NCBI GenBank assembly: GCA_050330635.1
Contig: JBHJNQ010000015.1
Location: forward strand, 62,001 to 126,000
Length of the DNA stretch: 64,000 bases
Direction of reading: 5' to 3'
Source of the DNA: CADEDH01 sp050330635
Lineage (GTDB): Bacteria > Actinomycetota > Acidimicrobiia > Acidimicrobiales > SZUA-35
This document shows, in pieces, positions 53,609-62,357 of this stretch. Within the stretch, counting starts at the first letter, position 1. Every line of letters starts with the position of its first letter. A model generated the notes under the pieces. That model searched no databases, had not been told where the DNA came from, and worked only from the letters and a program-made list of their open reading frames with translations. A program made the position numbers and the translations under genes.

Positions 53609-55204
53609 TCAACGGTCGACCGTTCGTCCCGGTCGCTCGACGCCGAGGGTGGCACACACCTCGGCCATCCCGGGATCGTCGGCCAGGTCGTCGGCCCGCC
53701 GGACCATGGCCAGCGTCGTGCGTCGGCGGAGGAAGTCGTCGAGGTGCACGATCATCTCCCGGTCGGCGAACAGGGGGAGTTCGCCTCGGAGCACGTCGCT
53801 CCCGGTCAGGATCGGCTCCCCCGCCCGGGGGTCGACGGCCACCGCGTCGATCACGCGGTGGGCCGCCGGGCCGTGGCGACGCCACAGCCCGGCCGCCACC
53901 GACGGCTCCCGCTCGGCGAGGGGGGGGCGGTCGAGACCGACGGTGCCGGCGGCGGCGAGGAACGCCTCCCGGTCCGTGGCCGGTGCCTCGCCGTACCAGC
54001 CGTCGTGGGCTGGTCCGACGGCTACCCCGAGGTCGGCCACCGCCTCCACCACCTCCTCCCCCACGTTGAGACAGTCGGTGAGCTTGCCACCGAAGATCGT
54101 GACCACCGAGCGGGGTCGGTCGCTCTCGATCTCGTGCTTCCGGGAGAGCGACGTCCAGTCGGTCGTGGTCCGGTCGTCGCCGTCGTCGAGCACGACGAGG
54201 GGCCGCACCCCGCATCGCTCGGCGATGATGTCGTCGAACCCGAGGGGGGCGGCCAGGTCGAGCCGGGCGTTGATCTGGTCGAGGAGGAAGGTGCGGTCGG
54301 CGTCCGTCACCGGCTCGTCGGGGATGTCGGTCCTGGTGTCGGTGGTGCCGATGACCGAGCGGTCGGCCATGGGGATCACGTAGAACAACCGGCCGGTGTC
54401 ATCGAAGAAGGCGAGGACCCGCTCGGACGGGGTGAGCGAGGGCACGACGAGATGGATGCCCTTGGAGTAGACGATGCGGTGGGTGGTGGCGACCCCCAGC
54501 GAGCGGTTGAGCGGATCGACCAGGGGCCCGGCGGCGTTCACGACGACCCTCGCCGTGGCCCGGAAACGGGCCCCGCCGACGAGGTCGTGGAGTTCGAGCT
54601 GCCACCGCCCGTGGTGTCGGGATGCCCCCTCGAGGGCGACGTAGTTGGCTGCGATGGCGCCGTGATCGAGGGCGGAGCGGACGAAGCCCCACACGAAGCG
54701 GGCGTCGTTGTCCTTTAGGTAGGCGTCGCCGTACTCGAGGCCGGCCGAGGCGGTCGAGGTGTCGACCACCGGCTCGAGCCGCTCGATCGAGGAGGGCCGG
54801 AGGTAGCGGGGGCGGCCGGTGGCGAACCGCCCGAGACCCCAGTACGCCCACGCTCCGGCCGCCGCCAGCAGCGGAGGGAACGGTGCCGACTCGTCGAGGG
54901 TGGCGAGGAACCGGAGCTGCCCGATGGCCGACGGGTAGGCCCGGAGCAGGCGGTTGCGGGAGGCGGCGAGCTTCCACACCAGGCCGAGTTCGTAGTTCTC
55001 GAGGTACTTGAAGCCGCCCCACACTAGGTTCGACGACTCCTGACTGGTGACGGCGGCGAAGTCACCACGGTCGACGAGCGCCACCGGCACCCCGCGGCCG
55101 GCGAGGGCCGCCGCCGACACGGCCCCGTTGATGCCGCCCCCGACGACGAACACGTCGACATCGGCGCCATCGAGGGCGCGGAGGTTGTCGGCGCGGAGAA
55201 CCAC
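53609..55204 (-). CDS. glpD: Glycerol-3-phosphate dehydrogenase/oxidase
   Basis: FAD enzyme of 531 residues that oxidises glycerol-3-phosphate to dihydroxyacetone phosphate at the membrane. N-terminal FAD motif VFVVGGGINGAVSAAALAGR, VDRGDFAAVTSQESSNLVWG, substrate region GKLTDCLNVGEE and the C-terminal DAO_C-like domain. The GTG at 55204 with TACCGT 7 nt upstream is the chosen start; the longer frame upstream is antisense shadow. A relative outside GlpD proper (another FAD-dependent DAO) is possible. Confidence 0.82.
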   Translation of the reverse strand: MVLRADNLRALDGADVDVFVVGGGINGAVSAAALAGRGVPVALVDRGDFAAVTSQESSNLVWGGFKYLENYELGLVWKLAASRNRLLRAYPSAIGQLRFLATLDESAPFPPLLAAAGAWAYWGLGRFATGRPRYLRPSSIERLEPVVDTSTASAGLEYGDAYLKDNDARFVWGFVRSALDHGAIAANYVALEGASRHHGRWQLELHDLVGGARFRATARVVVNAAGPLVDPLNRSLGVATTHRIVYSKGIHLVVPSLTPSERVLAFFDDTGRLFYVIPMADRSVIGTTDTRTDIPDEPVTDADRTFLLDQINARLDLAAPLGFDDIIAERCGVRPLVVLDDGDDRTTTDWTSLSRKHEIESDRPRSVVTIFGGKLTDCLNVGEEVVEAVADLGVAVGPAHDGWYGEAPATDREAFLAAAGTVGLDRPPLAEREPSVAAGLWRRHGPAAHRVIDAVAVDPRAGEPILTGSDVLRGELPLFADREMIVHLDDFLRRRTTLAMVRRADDLADDPGMAEVCATLGVERPGRTVDR

Positions 55205-55211
55205 CGCCGCA

Positions 55212-55217
55212 ACGGTA
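55212..55217 (-). promoter_or_regulatory. Putative -10 box of a leaderless promoter (TACCGT)
   Basis: TACCGT on the minus strand, 7 nt before the GTG start of the glpD-like gene. Confidence 0.4.
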
Positions 55218-55376
55218 GCAATGTCCGTCGCGGTGTCGGGTACCTGACCGATCGGGGTGACGGTGCGGCGAGGGTGACAGGATGGGGGTGACCGGGCGGT
55301 GGCCGGTGGGCTACGGTCCGCTCGTCGGTCCTGGGCTGGGACCGCGCCCCGATCGACCGGACCAAGGAGCAACACC

Positions 55377-56162
55377 ATGGGTGAGTTCGTACACCTGGAG
55401 GCCTCGCGGGCGGACGGCGTCGCCATCATGCGCCTCGACCGGCCGAAGGTGAACGCCCTCAACCAGCAGGTCAGCGAGGAGCTACTGGAGACGGCCAACG
55501 AGCTGAAGGGTCGCGATGACGTCCGAGCCGTCGTGCTGTGGGGCGGGCCCCGGATGTTCGCCGCCGGGGCCGACATCGCCGCCTTCCCCGTCAACGAGGG
55601 CCACCGTGACCCGTCGGCCATGGTCGACGTGCTCAACGAGGCCATCTTCACCATCGAGAACCTGCCCCAGATCACGGTGGCGGCCGTCAACGGTTTCGCC
55701 CTCGGGGGTGGGTGCGAGCTTTCGATGAGCACCGACTTCCGGATCTGCGGTGAGAGCGCCCAGTTCGGCCAGCCCGAGATCCTGCTCGGCATCATCCCCG
55801 GCGGAGGCGGCACCCAGCGTCTGACCCGTCTCGTCGGGGTGACGAAGTCGAAGGAGATCAGTTACTCCGGGCGGATGGTCCCGGCGGCCGAGGCGTTGGA
55901 GATCGGCCTGGTGTCGGCGGTGCACGCCGACGACGAGGTGCTCGACGCCGCCATCGACTTCGTCGAGCCGTACACCCGGGGCCCGGCCGCCCTGGTCAAC
56001 GTGAAGCGGGCCATCATGGACGGCCTCCACGTCTCGCTGGCCGAGGCGGTCGCCATCGAGCGGCGGGAGTTCATCGCCGCCTTCCAGACCGACGACGCCG
56101 TCACCGGCATCACCAGCTTCCTCGAGAACGGGCCGGGCAAGGCGACGTTCACCGGGCGCTGA
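55377..56162 (+). CDS. Enoyl-CoA hydratase/isomerase family protein
   Basis: Crotonase-fold protein of 261 residues. Oxyanion-hole strand FAAGADIAAFPVNEG and the second hole/catalytic region AAVNGFALGGGCELSMSTDF, FGQPEILLGIIPGGGGTQRL with the catalytic Glu pair positions. It would hydrate 2-enoyl-CoA in beta-oxidation. AAGGAG lies 7 nt before the ATG. The next gene (VOC-HPRT) starts 12 nt after its stop and is probably co-transcribed, although functionally unrelated. Confidence 0.9.
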   Translation: MGEFVHLEASRADGVAIMRLDRPKVNALNQQVSEELLETANELKGRDDVRAVVLWGGPRMFAAGADIAAFPVNEGHRDPSAMVDVLNEAIFTIENLPQITVAAVNGFALGGGCELSMSTDFRICGESAQFGQPEILLGIIPGGGGTQRLTRLVGVTKSKEISYSGRMVPAAEALEIGLVSAVHADDEVLDAAIDFVEPYTRGPAALVNVKRAIMDGLHVSLAEAVAIERREFIAAFQTDDAVTGITSFLENGPGKATFTGR

Positions 56163-56174
56163 CCCGGGCCGGCC

Positions 56175-57143
56175 ATGGTGCTCCGCCTGGATCTGGTCAC
56201 CCTCGTCGTCGACGACCACGACGAGGCGATCTCGTTCTTCGTCGACGCCGTCGGCTTCGAGCTGGTCGAGGACAGCCCCGCCACGTCGACGGTGAGCGGC
56301 GGGCCGAAGCGGTGGGTGGTGGTCCGCCCGCCCGGCGGCGGAACCGGCCTGCTCCTGGCCCGGGCGGCCGACGACGTACAGCGGGCCGCCATCGGTCACC
56401 ACGCCGGGGGCCGGGTGGGGCTGTTCCTCCACACCGACGACTTCGACGCCCAGCACCGGCGGATGGCGGAGGCCGGTGTCCGGTTCGTCGACGGACCCCG
56501 CGACGAGCCCTGTGGAACCGTGGCGGTGTGGGAGGACCTGTGCGGCAACCGGTGGGACCTCATCGGCCCCGGCCCTACCAACGCCGCCTCCGCCGACGAG
56601 GCGGGCCACTACCCGCCACCGGGTGAGATCGGCGAGATCTTGCTCACGGCGGAGCAGATCGCCGGCCGGGTGGCCGAGCTGGGGGCCGCCATCGCCGCCG
56701 ACCACCTGGGACGCGCCCCCCTGCTGGTGGCGGTGCTGAAGGGCAGCCTCATGTTCGTGGCCGACCTGTTGCGGGCCATCCCCGGCCCGGCCGAGGTCGA
56801 CTTCCTCGCCGTCTCCTCCTACGGGGCGGCGACCAAGAGCAGTGGGGTGGTCCGCATCGTCAAGGACCTCGATCGCGATCTGGCGGGCCGCGACGTCGTC
56901 CTGGTCGAGGACATCGTCGACTCCGGGCTGACGATGCGGTACCTGCTCGACCACCTCGGCCGCCAGGGTCCCGCCAGCCTCCGGACGTGTACCCTGTTGC
57001 GGCGGGAGGGCGACCACACCAGTGATCTGGCGATCGACTACGTCGGCTTCCGCCTGCCCCCGGCCTTCGTCGTCGGCTACGGGCTCGACGTCGACCAGCG
57101 CTACCGCAACCTCCCCTACATCGCCAACTACACCGGTCCCTGA
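56175..57143 (+). CDS. VOC domain fused to hypoxanthine phosphoribosyltransferase
   Basis: 322 residues in one uninterrupted frame. Residues 1-135 are a glyoxalase/VOC unit (LDLVTLVVDDHDEAISFFVD ... VWEDLCGNRWDLIGPG). Residues 150-322 are a complete HPRT: ILLTAEQIAGRVAELGAAIA, LVAVLKGSLMFVADLLRAI, PRPP motif VVLVEDIVDSGLTM and FVVGYGLDVDQRYRNLPYI. HPRT salvages hypoxanthine/guanine with PRPP. No start codon for a free-standing HPRT exists at the junction in this frame. The role of the VOC part is unknown. Confidence 0.85.
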   Translation: MVLRLDLVTLVVDDHDEAISFFVDAVGFELVEDSPATSTVSGGPKRWVVVRPPGGGTGLLLARAADDVQRAAIGHHAGGRVGLFLHTDDFDAQHRRMAEAGVRFVDGPRDEPCGTVAVWEDLCGNRWDLIGPGPTNAASADEAGHYPPPGEIGEILLTAEQIAGRVAELGAAIAADHLGRAPLLVAVLKGSLMFVADLLRAIPGPAEVDFLAVSSYGAATKSSGVVRIVKDLDRDLAGRDVVLVEDIVDSGLTMRYLLDHLGRQGPASLRTCTLLRREGDHTSDLAIDYVGFRLPPAFVVGYGLDVDQRYRNLPYIANYTGP

Positions 57144-57146
57144 ACG

Positions 57147-57209
57147 GCGACGCGAGGGCGCAGCGTCGCGCCCACGGGGGAAGCGCGATAGCGCGCCCCC
57201 ACGGTGTTC
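57147..57209. repeat. Hairpin-forming sequence after the VOC-HPRT gene
   Basis: gcgacgc/gcgtcgc (57147-57170) and a bulged ggggg-aagcgc/gcgcg-ccccc structure (57176-57200) follow the stop codon. They may act as a U-less terminator before the metY promoter region. Confidence 0.4.
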
Positions 57210-57426
57210 TCGGTTGCGTTATCGACTCCAGGAGTTGACAGCGCAACGGAGATCGGCCGATGTCGCGCCATCGCGTCGCCGCCCGCGTCGCGTTGTCCCG
57301 GTCGCTGGAGGGGCACGGGGCGCCGTGGTTGGCCCGAGCGGGCACCGCCGTACAACCTCGCAGCGTTGTCCGGTCGGGCGGTCGTTAGGCTGACCGCTCA
57401 CGTTCACTCAGGAGGGACATCACCAC

Positions 57427-58749
57427 ATGGCCACCGATGCTTGGGGATTCGAGACCCGTCAGATCCACGCCGGACAGGAGCCCGATTCGGCCACCGGGGC
57501 CCGGGCCGTGCCGATCTACCAGACCACGGCGTACCAGTTCCGCGACTCCGAGCACGCCGCCAACCTGTTCGCCCTGGCCGAGCCGGGCAACATCTACACC
57601 CGGATCATGAACCCCACCCAGTCGGTCGCCGAGGTCCGCATCGCCGCCCTGGAGAATGGGCTGTCGGAGACGGCGGCCGGGGTTCCCGGCGGGTTGTTCG
57701 TGGCGTCGGGTCAGGCGGCCGAGACCATGGCGATCCTCAACCTGGCCGAGTCCGGGTCGCACATCGTGGCCGGCGCCGCCCTCTACGGGGGTACGTACAA
57801 CCTGCTCCACTACACCCTGCCGAAGCTCGGCATCGAGACGACGTTCGTCAACGACGTCGACGACCTCGACGCCTGGCGGGCGGCGGTTCGTCCCAACACC
57901 AAGGCGTTCTACGGCGAGACCATCGGCAACCCCATGAACAACATCCTCGATCTCGAGGGCGTGGCCGGGGTGGCCCACGACGCCGGGGTGCCGCTCATCA
58001 TCGACAACACCGTCGCCACCCCCTACCTGATCCGTCCGCTCGAGTGGGGGGCCGACATCGTCGTCCATTCCGCCACCAAGTTCCTCAGCGGCCACGGCAC
58101 CGCCATCGCCGGCGCCATCATCGACGGTGGCTCGTTCGAGTTCAGCGACGCCGAGCGCTACCCCAACTTCAACGAGCCCGATCCCAGCTACCACGGCCTG
58201 AACTACTGGCCGGCACTGGGGGCCGGCTCCTACATCGCCAAGGCCCGGATCCAGCTGCTGCGTGACATGGGTGCCTCCATCAGCCCGTTCAACTCGTTCC
58301 TCGTGCTGCAGGGCCTCGAGACGCTGTCGTTGCGGATGGAGCGCCACGTCCAGAACGCCCAGGTCGTGGCCGAGTGGCTGGCGGCCCGCGACGAGGTGGA
58401 GCGCGTGTTCTACGCCGGCCTTGCCTCGTCGCCGTGGTACGAGGCGGCCCAGAAGTACACCCAGGGTCGGGGAGCCGGGTCGGTGCCGGCCTTCATCATC
58501 AAGGGTGGCCGCGAGGCCGGGCGCCGCTTCGTCGACGCCCTCGAGCTCCACAGCCACGTCGCCAACATCGGTGACGTCCGCTCACTGGTGATCCACCCGG
58601 CGTCGACCACCCACAGCCAGCTCACCGAGGAGGAGCAGCTGACCACCGGGGTGGAGCCGGGCCTGGTCCGGCTCTCGGTCGGGCTGGAGTCGATCGATGA
58701 CATCCTGGCCGACCTCGAGACGGGTTTCCGGGCGGCCAAATCGGCCTGA
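57427..58749 (+). CDS. metY: O-acetylhomoserine aminocarboxypropyltransferase (sulfhydrylase)
   Basis: PLP enzyme of 440 residues that makes homocysteine from O-acetylhomoserine and sulfide (direct sulfhydrylation in methionine synthesis). N-terminal FETRQIHAGQEPDSATGARA, TRIMNPTQSVAEVRIAALE, SGQAAETMAILNLAE, and the PLP lysine in VVHSATKFLSGHGTAIAG. It ends in the usual LVRLSVGLESIDDILADLE. AGGAGGG lies about 10 nt before the ATG. The 283-bp upstream region holds no recognisable SAM-IV riboswitch. Confidence 0.93.
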   Translation: MATDAWGFETRQIHAGQEPDSATGARAVPIYQTTAYQFRDSEHAANLFALAEPGNIYTRIMNPTQSVAEVRIAALENGLSETAAGVPGGLFVASGQAAETMAILNLAESGSHIVAGAALYGGTYNLLHYTLPKLGIETTFVNDVDDLDAWRAAVRPNTKAFYGETIGNPMNNILDLEGVAGVAHDAGVPLIIDNTVATPYLIRPLEWGADIVVHSATKFLSGHGTAIAGAIIDGGSFEFSDAERYPNFNEPDPSYHGLNYWPALGAGSYIAKARIQLLRDMGASISPFNSFLVLQGLETLSLRMERHVQNAQVVAEWLAARDEVERVFYAGLASSPWYEAAQKYTQGRGAGSVPAFIIKGGREAGRRFVDALELHSHVANIGDVRSLVIHPASTTHSQLTEEEQLTTGVEPGLVRLSVGLESIDDILADLETGFRAAKSA

Positions 58750-58765
58750 CGCTTATAGGGTGAAC

Positions 58766-58793
58766 GACCGGTCGCCCCGGGAGGCGACCGGTC
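58766..58793 (+). terminator. Strong hairpin after metY (no U-tract)
   Basis: gaccggtcgcc and ggcgaccggtc form a perfect 11-bp stem with a 6-nt loop, 17 bp after the metY stop. The absence of a T run makes it either a U-less terminator or a regulatory element of the cyclophilin gene. Confidence 0.5.
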
Positions 58794-58813
58794 CGACAAC
58801 CGAGGAGTGACCC

Positions 58814-59374
58814 GTGCCCGATTGCCCCGCCCCCGATGGTTCGAGCCCCCGCCAGACGTCGTTCGACGGGCCGTTCGACATGTGCATCGATCCGGCGAAG
58901 TCGTACACGGCCGAGATGGTGACGAACTACGGCACCCTGACGATCGCCCTCGACCCGATCGCCGCCCCGAAGACGGTCAACAACTTCGTGTCGCTGGCCC
59001 GCTACCACTACTACGACGGCCTGACCTTCCATCGGGTCATCCAGGGGTTCGTGCTCCAGGGCGGCTGCCCCGAGGGAAGCGGCCGGGGCGGCCCCGGCTA
59101 CCGCTTCGAGGACGAGCTGCCCAAGCCGGGCCGCTACGAGCTGGGGTCGCTGGCCATGGCCAACGCCGGCCCCAACACCAACGGCAGCCAGTTCTTCGTC
59201 ATCAGCGGCCCCAGCGGGGTCGGCCTGCCGCCCCAGTACTCGCTGTTCGGCAAGGTGGTCAAGGGCCTGGAGCACGTCGACGTGATGGAGAAGGTCCCGA
59301 CGGGGCCCGGCGACAAGCCGGTCGACCCCATGAGGATCGAATCGGTCACCGTCACCGAGTCCGATCCGGCCTGA
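58814..59374 (+). CDS. Cyclophilin-type peptidyl-prolyl cis-trans isomerase
   Basis: 186 residues. GTLTIALDPIAAPKTVNNFV, the active-site YYDGLTFHRVIQGFVLQGGC (Arg and Phe of the cyclophilin pocket), MANAGPNTNGSQFFVISG, and SLFGKVVKGLEHVD. No signal peptide, so cytoplasmic; it assists folding at proline bonds. The start is a GTG at 58814 with GAGGAG 8 nt upstream. Confidence 0.92.
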   Translation: MPDCPAPDGSSPRQTSFDGPFDMCIDPAKSYTAEMVTNYGTLTIALDPIAAPKTVNNFVSLARYHYYDGLTFHRVIQGFVLQGGCPEGSGRGGPGYRFEDELPKPGRYELGSLAMANAGPNTNGSQFFVISGPSGVGLPPQYSLFGKVVKGLEHVDVMEKVPTGPGDKPVDPMRIESVTVTESDPA

Positions 59375-59400
59375 CCCCGACCCGACGCGGGGTCCCGTCC

Positions 59401-59406
59401 TACACT
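59401..59406 (+). promoter_or_regulatory. Putative -10 box of a leaderless promoter (TACACT)
   Basis: TACACT, 6 nt before the GTG start at 59413. Confidence 0.45.
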
Positions 59407-59412
59407 GGCCGG

Positions 59413-60396
59413 GTGGACGACATACTCGACGTCGACCTGCTGGCCTTCGAGGGCGGCGACGACCACCGCCGGGGGGCGGTGGTCGACGGGGTCATGCGCA
59501 GCCTGGCCACCGGATTCGTCTACACCAGCCACGACCTGAGCGAGGACCTGCTCGACACGGCCTACGGCATGCTCGAGCAGTTCTTCTCGCTGCCTCTCGA
59601 ACGCAAGCAGACGGCGGCCGTGCCCGGAACCAACGGTCAGGTCGGCTACACCGGGCTGATGGTGGAGACGGCGGCGTCGAGCGAAACACCCGACTGGAAG
59701 GAGATGCTGAACTGGGGGGCCCGGATCCCCGACGGGCATCCGCTGCAGCGCAAGTACCCCTACCGCTACCACGGGCCCCGGCTCCCCGACGACCTCGTCC
59801 CGGGGATCACCGAGGTGCTGCTGCGGTTCTATGACCGGGTGCTCGAGCTGCAACGCCGGTTCCTCCGGATCATCGCCGTCGGCATCGGGTGCCACGAGTC
59901 GTTCTTCGACCGGATGACCACGAACGGGACGACCCTGTGCCGGGCCATCCACTACCCGGCGATGGAGCTGGCTCCTGGCGACCGGCACGTGTGGGCGGCC
60001 GAGCACGGCGATATCAACCTGATCACGGCCCTGCCCCGGGCCACCGCCCGTGGTCTGCAGGTACGGGTCGGCGACGGTGACGGCGACGGCTGCCGCTGGA
60101 TCGACGCCATCCCTCCCGACGACCGGGTGATAATCAACACCGGCATCATGTTGGAGCACCTGACGAACGGGGCCATCCCGCAGGGTATCCACCGGGTCGT
60201 TGCCGATCCGGCCCAGCCCGGCGAACGCTACTCGGTCGTCCAGTTCTGTCATCCCACGCCGTGGACGATCCTGGCCCCCGTGGCCTCGTGCGTCGGCCCC
60301 GAGCAGCCCCAGCGTTTCGCCCCGATCGAGGCCGGCGATCTGCTCGACCAGGTCCTGTTCGAGATCAATCTGGTGGAAGACGCCCGCCGCCTCTGA
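59413..60396 (+). CDS. Isopenicillin N synthase-like 2-oxoglutarate/Fe(II) oxygenase
   Basis: 327 residues. DIOX_N-like N-terminus (VDDILDVDLLAFEGGDDHRR, FVYTSHDLSEDLLD) and a double-stranded beta-helix core with Fe ligands in AEHGDINLITAL (HxD) and GIHRVV (His), plus the co-substrate Arg in ERYSVVQFCHP. Uses O2 and usually 2-oxoglutarate to oxidise a small molecule; substrate unknown. GTG start, no Shine-Dalgarno site, TACACT box 6 nt upstream. Confidence 0.88.
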   Translation: MDDILDVDLLAFEGGDDHRRGAVVDGVMRSLATGFVYTSHDLSEDLLDTAYGMLEQFFSLPLERKQTAAVPGTNGQVGYTGLMVETAASSETPDWKEMLNWGARIPDGHPLQRKYPYRYHGPRLPDDLVPGITEVLLRFYDRVLELQRRFLRIIAVGIGCHESFFDRMTTNGTTLCRAIHYPAMELAPGDRHVWAAEHGDINLITALPRATARGLQVRVGDGDGDGCRWIDAIPPDDRVIINTGIMLEHLTNGAIPQGIHRVVADPAQPGERYSVVQFCHPTPWTILAPVASCVGPEQPQRFAPIEAGDLLDQVLFEINLVEDARRL

Positions 60397-60442
60397 CGTT
60401 GTCGCAGAGGTGGGCGCAGACCCATCCGTGGAAGGAGCCAAG

Positions 60443-60847
60443 ATGACGAAGAAGAGTTTCACGGTCGAGGAGCTGAAGGAGCGCCTCACCCCCGAGCAGT
60501 TCGAGGTGACCCAGAACGCCGGAACCGAGCGGGCGTTCACCGGGGTCTACAACGACACCAAGGAGGAGGGCATCTATCGGTGCATCGTCTGCGACGAGGC
60601 CCTGTTCGACTCCGAGACGAAATACGAGTCCGGGTCGGGGTGGCCGAGCTTCTACCAGCCGATCGACCCGTCGAAGGTCGAGCTCCACGAGGACCGCACC
60701 TACGGCATGGTTCGCACCGAGGTCACCTGCGCCACCTGCGGGGCCCATCTCGGTCACGTCTTCCCCGACGGGCCGCGACCCACCGGTGACCGGTTCTGCA
60801 TGAACTCGGCCTCCCTCAACCTCGACCCGGTCGCCGACGACGACTGA
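60443..60847 (+). CDS. msrB: Peptide-methionine (R)-S-oxide reductase
   Basis: 134 residues, complete MsrB. Zinc CxxC pairs CIVC and CATC, substrate loop SGSGWPSFYQPI, and the catalytic Cys in DRFCMNSASL. It repairs methionine-R-sulfoxide in oxidised proteins. AAGGAG lies about 7 nt before the ATG. It is 46 bp downstream of the 2OG oxygenase and probably transcribed with it. Confidence 0.95.
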   Translation: MTKKSFTVEELKERLTPEQFEVTQNAGTERAFTGVYNDTKEEGIYRCIVCDEALFDSETKYESGSGWPSFYQPIDPSKVELHEDRTYGMVRTEVTCATCGAHLGHVFPDGPRPTGDRFCMNSASLNLDPVADDD

Positions 60848-61149
60848 TCCACCCGTCCGGGGCCGGCGATGCCCCGTTCGAGGGTTTTTCCCGACCCCAT
60901 GGCACGCGGTTGGCACACGTGTTCGCACTTGCCCGTCGGCCTCATTGGCCAGTGCGGGTGCGCTACCCGCTGGTCACCTCGGCCATCGACAGCCACCGCC
61001 ATGGGTGCGGACGGCTGTCAAGATGCTCTACGGTTGTGTCCCGGAGCGGGCGTTCCGCCCGAGCACAGGCGTGCACGACTAAGTAGCGCATCCGGGTCAC
61101 TCGGGCCGACTTCCCTGGCACGATGGCCGCGGAAAGGTTGCTTCGGTCG

Positions 61150-62183
61150 ATGAACAAGCCAGAACCGAGCAAGGGAGCGGTGACGATCGTCGACGTCGCC
61201 CGGCAGGCCGGTGTCTCTCATTCGACGGTGTCGCGGGCGCTCAACGGCCGACCGTACATCAAGTCGGAGACGCGGGCCCGGGTGCTCGAAACGGCCGAAC
61301 GACTCGGGTACGTCGTCAACCACAAGGCCCGCAGCCTCGCCGGGGGCGACTCGGGGTGGTCGGCCTGGTGATGCGTGATCTGACCAGTGCCTACCAGAAC
61401 GAGATGATCAAGGGTGTCGACGACGCCCTGGCCGAGGCCGGGCTCGATCTGATGCTCTGCACCACCAACGGCCGGGAGCGCCGGGAGGCGTCCTACGTCC
61501 GGCGGTTGTCCGTCGGGCTCGTCGACGGGCTGATCGTTCTCATGCCCCACAACTCGGCGACGTACAGCAACGATCTGGCGTCGCGCCGATTCCCCTTCGT
61601 GCTCCTCGACGACCGCGGGTCGGCCAACGCCAACAGCGTGATCGCGGCCAACGCCACCGGTGCCCGTCAGGCCGTCGACCACCTCGTCGCCCTCGGCCAT
61701 CGCCGCGTCGCCCATATCGCCGGCCCCCTCGACTCCGACGCCGGCCGGGAACGGCTGGCCGGATTCAACCGGGCGGTGGCCGAGCACGGTCTCGACGCCG
61801 ATCCCGACCTCGTCAGGGCCGCCGATTCCGAGCCACGGCTGGCCCATGAGGTCACGACCCAGCTCCTGGACGGGCCCGATCGACCCACGGCGATCTTCGT
61901 CGGCAACGACGAGATGGCGCTGGCGGTCATCAAGGCGGCCCACCGGCGAGGGCTGAGCGTGCCCCGAGACCTCTCCGTCGTGGGGTTCGACAACGTTGGC
62001 GAGGCCGAGCGGGCCTCCCCCGGTCTGACCACGGTCGGCCAGCCATTGGTCGAGATGGGTCGCAGGGCCGTAGGTCTGCTGCGCGAGTGCATCGAGGACC
62101 CCGCCCGACCGGTCGCTCACATCGAGTTGCCGACGACGCTGGTGGTGCGGGGTTCCACCGCGCCCCCTCCCATCGCCGGGTAG
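61150..62183 (+). pseudogene. LacI family transcriptional regulator, frame broken at a G4 run
   Basis: The first frame gives the LacI helix-turn-helix and hinge: TIVDVARQAGVSHSTVSRAL, NHKARSLAGGDSG, ending at 61371. The sugar-binding domain continues in another frame as VVGLVMRDLTSAYQNEMIKG through DLSVVGFDNVGEAERASPGL to 62183. One additional G in the run at 61353-61356 would join them exactly (SG-VVGLVM), giving about 345 residues, the normal LacI length. Sequencing error or a very recent mutation. GGAAAGG about 14 nt upstream favours the ATG at 61150 over 61123. The operator could be the inverted repeat at 62294. Confidence 0.85.
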
Positions 62184-62293
62184 CGGCGGCGGTTCGTCGG
62201 AGATCCCGCCCTCAGGGGGAATCGAGGCGAATGTTCGAGGCGAAATGGTGCTGCAGCCGGTGGTTTGTCTGCCAGGATTGATCCCCGGCAACG

Positions 62294-62328
62294 AACGCGA
62301 TCGACAGGTGCACGTGGCGGATCGCGTT
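62294..62328. promoter_or_regulatory. 9-bp-arm inverted repeat before the aminotransferase gene
   Basis: aacgcgatc (62294-62302) and gatcgcgtt (62320-62328), 17 bp apart and followed by tttccc. Candidate LacI-type operator, or a terminator for the lacI-like gene. A tcgaggcgaa direct repeat (62223, 62235) lies just upstream. Confidence 0.4.
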
Positions 62329-62357
62329 TTCCCTCGAACCCAATCGGAGACCGCACC

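Noticed and set aside
57144..57426. SAM-IV riboswitch upstream of metY
   Set aside because: The conserved core expected for SAM-IV could not be found; only generic hairpins are present.
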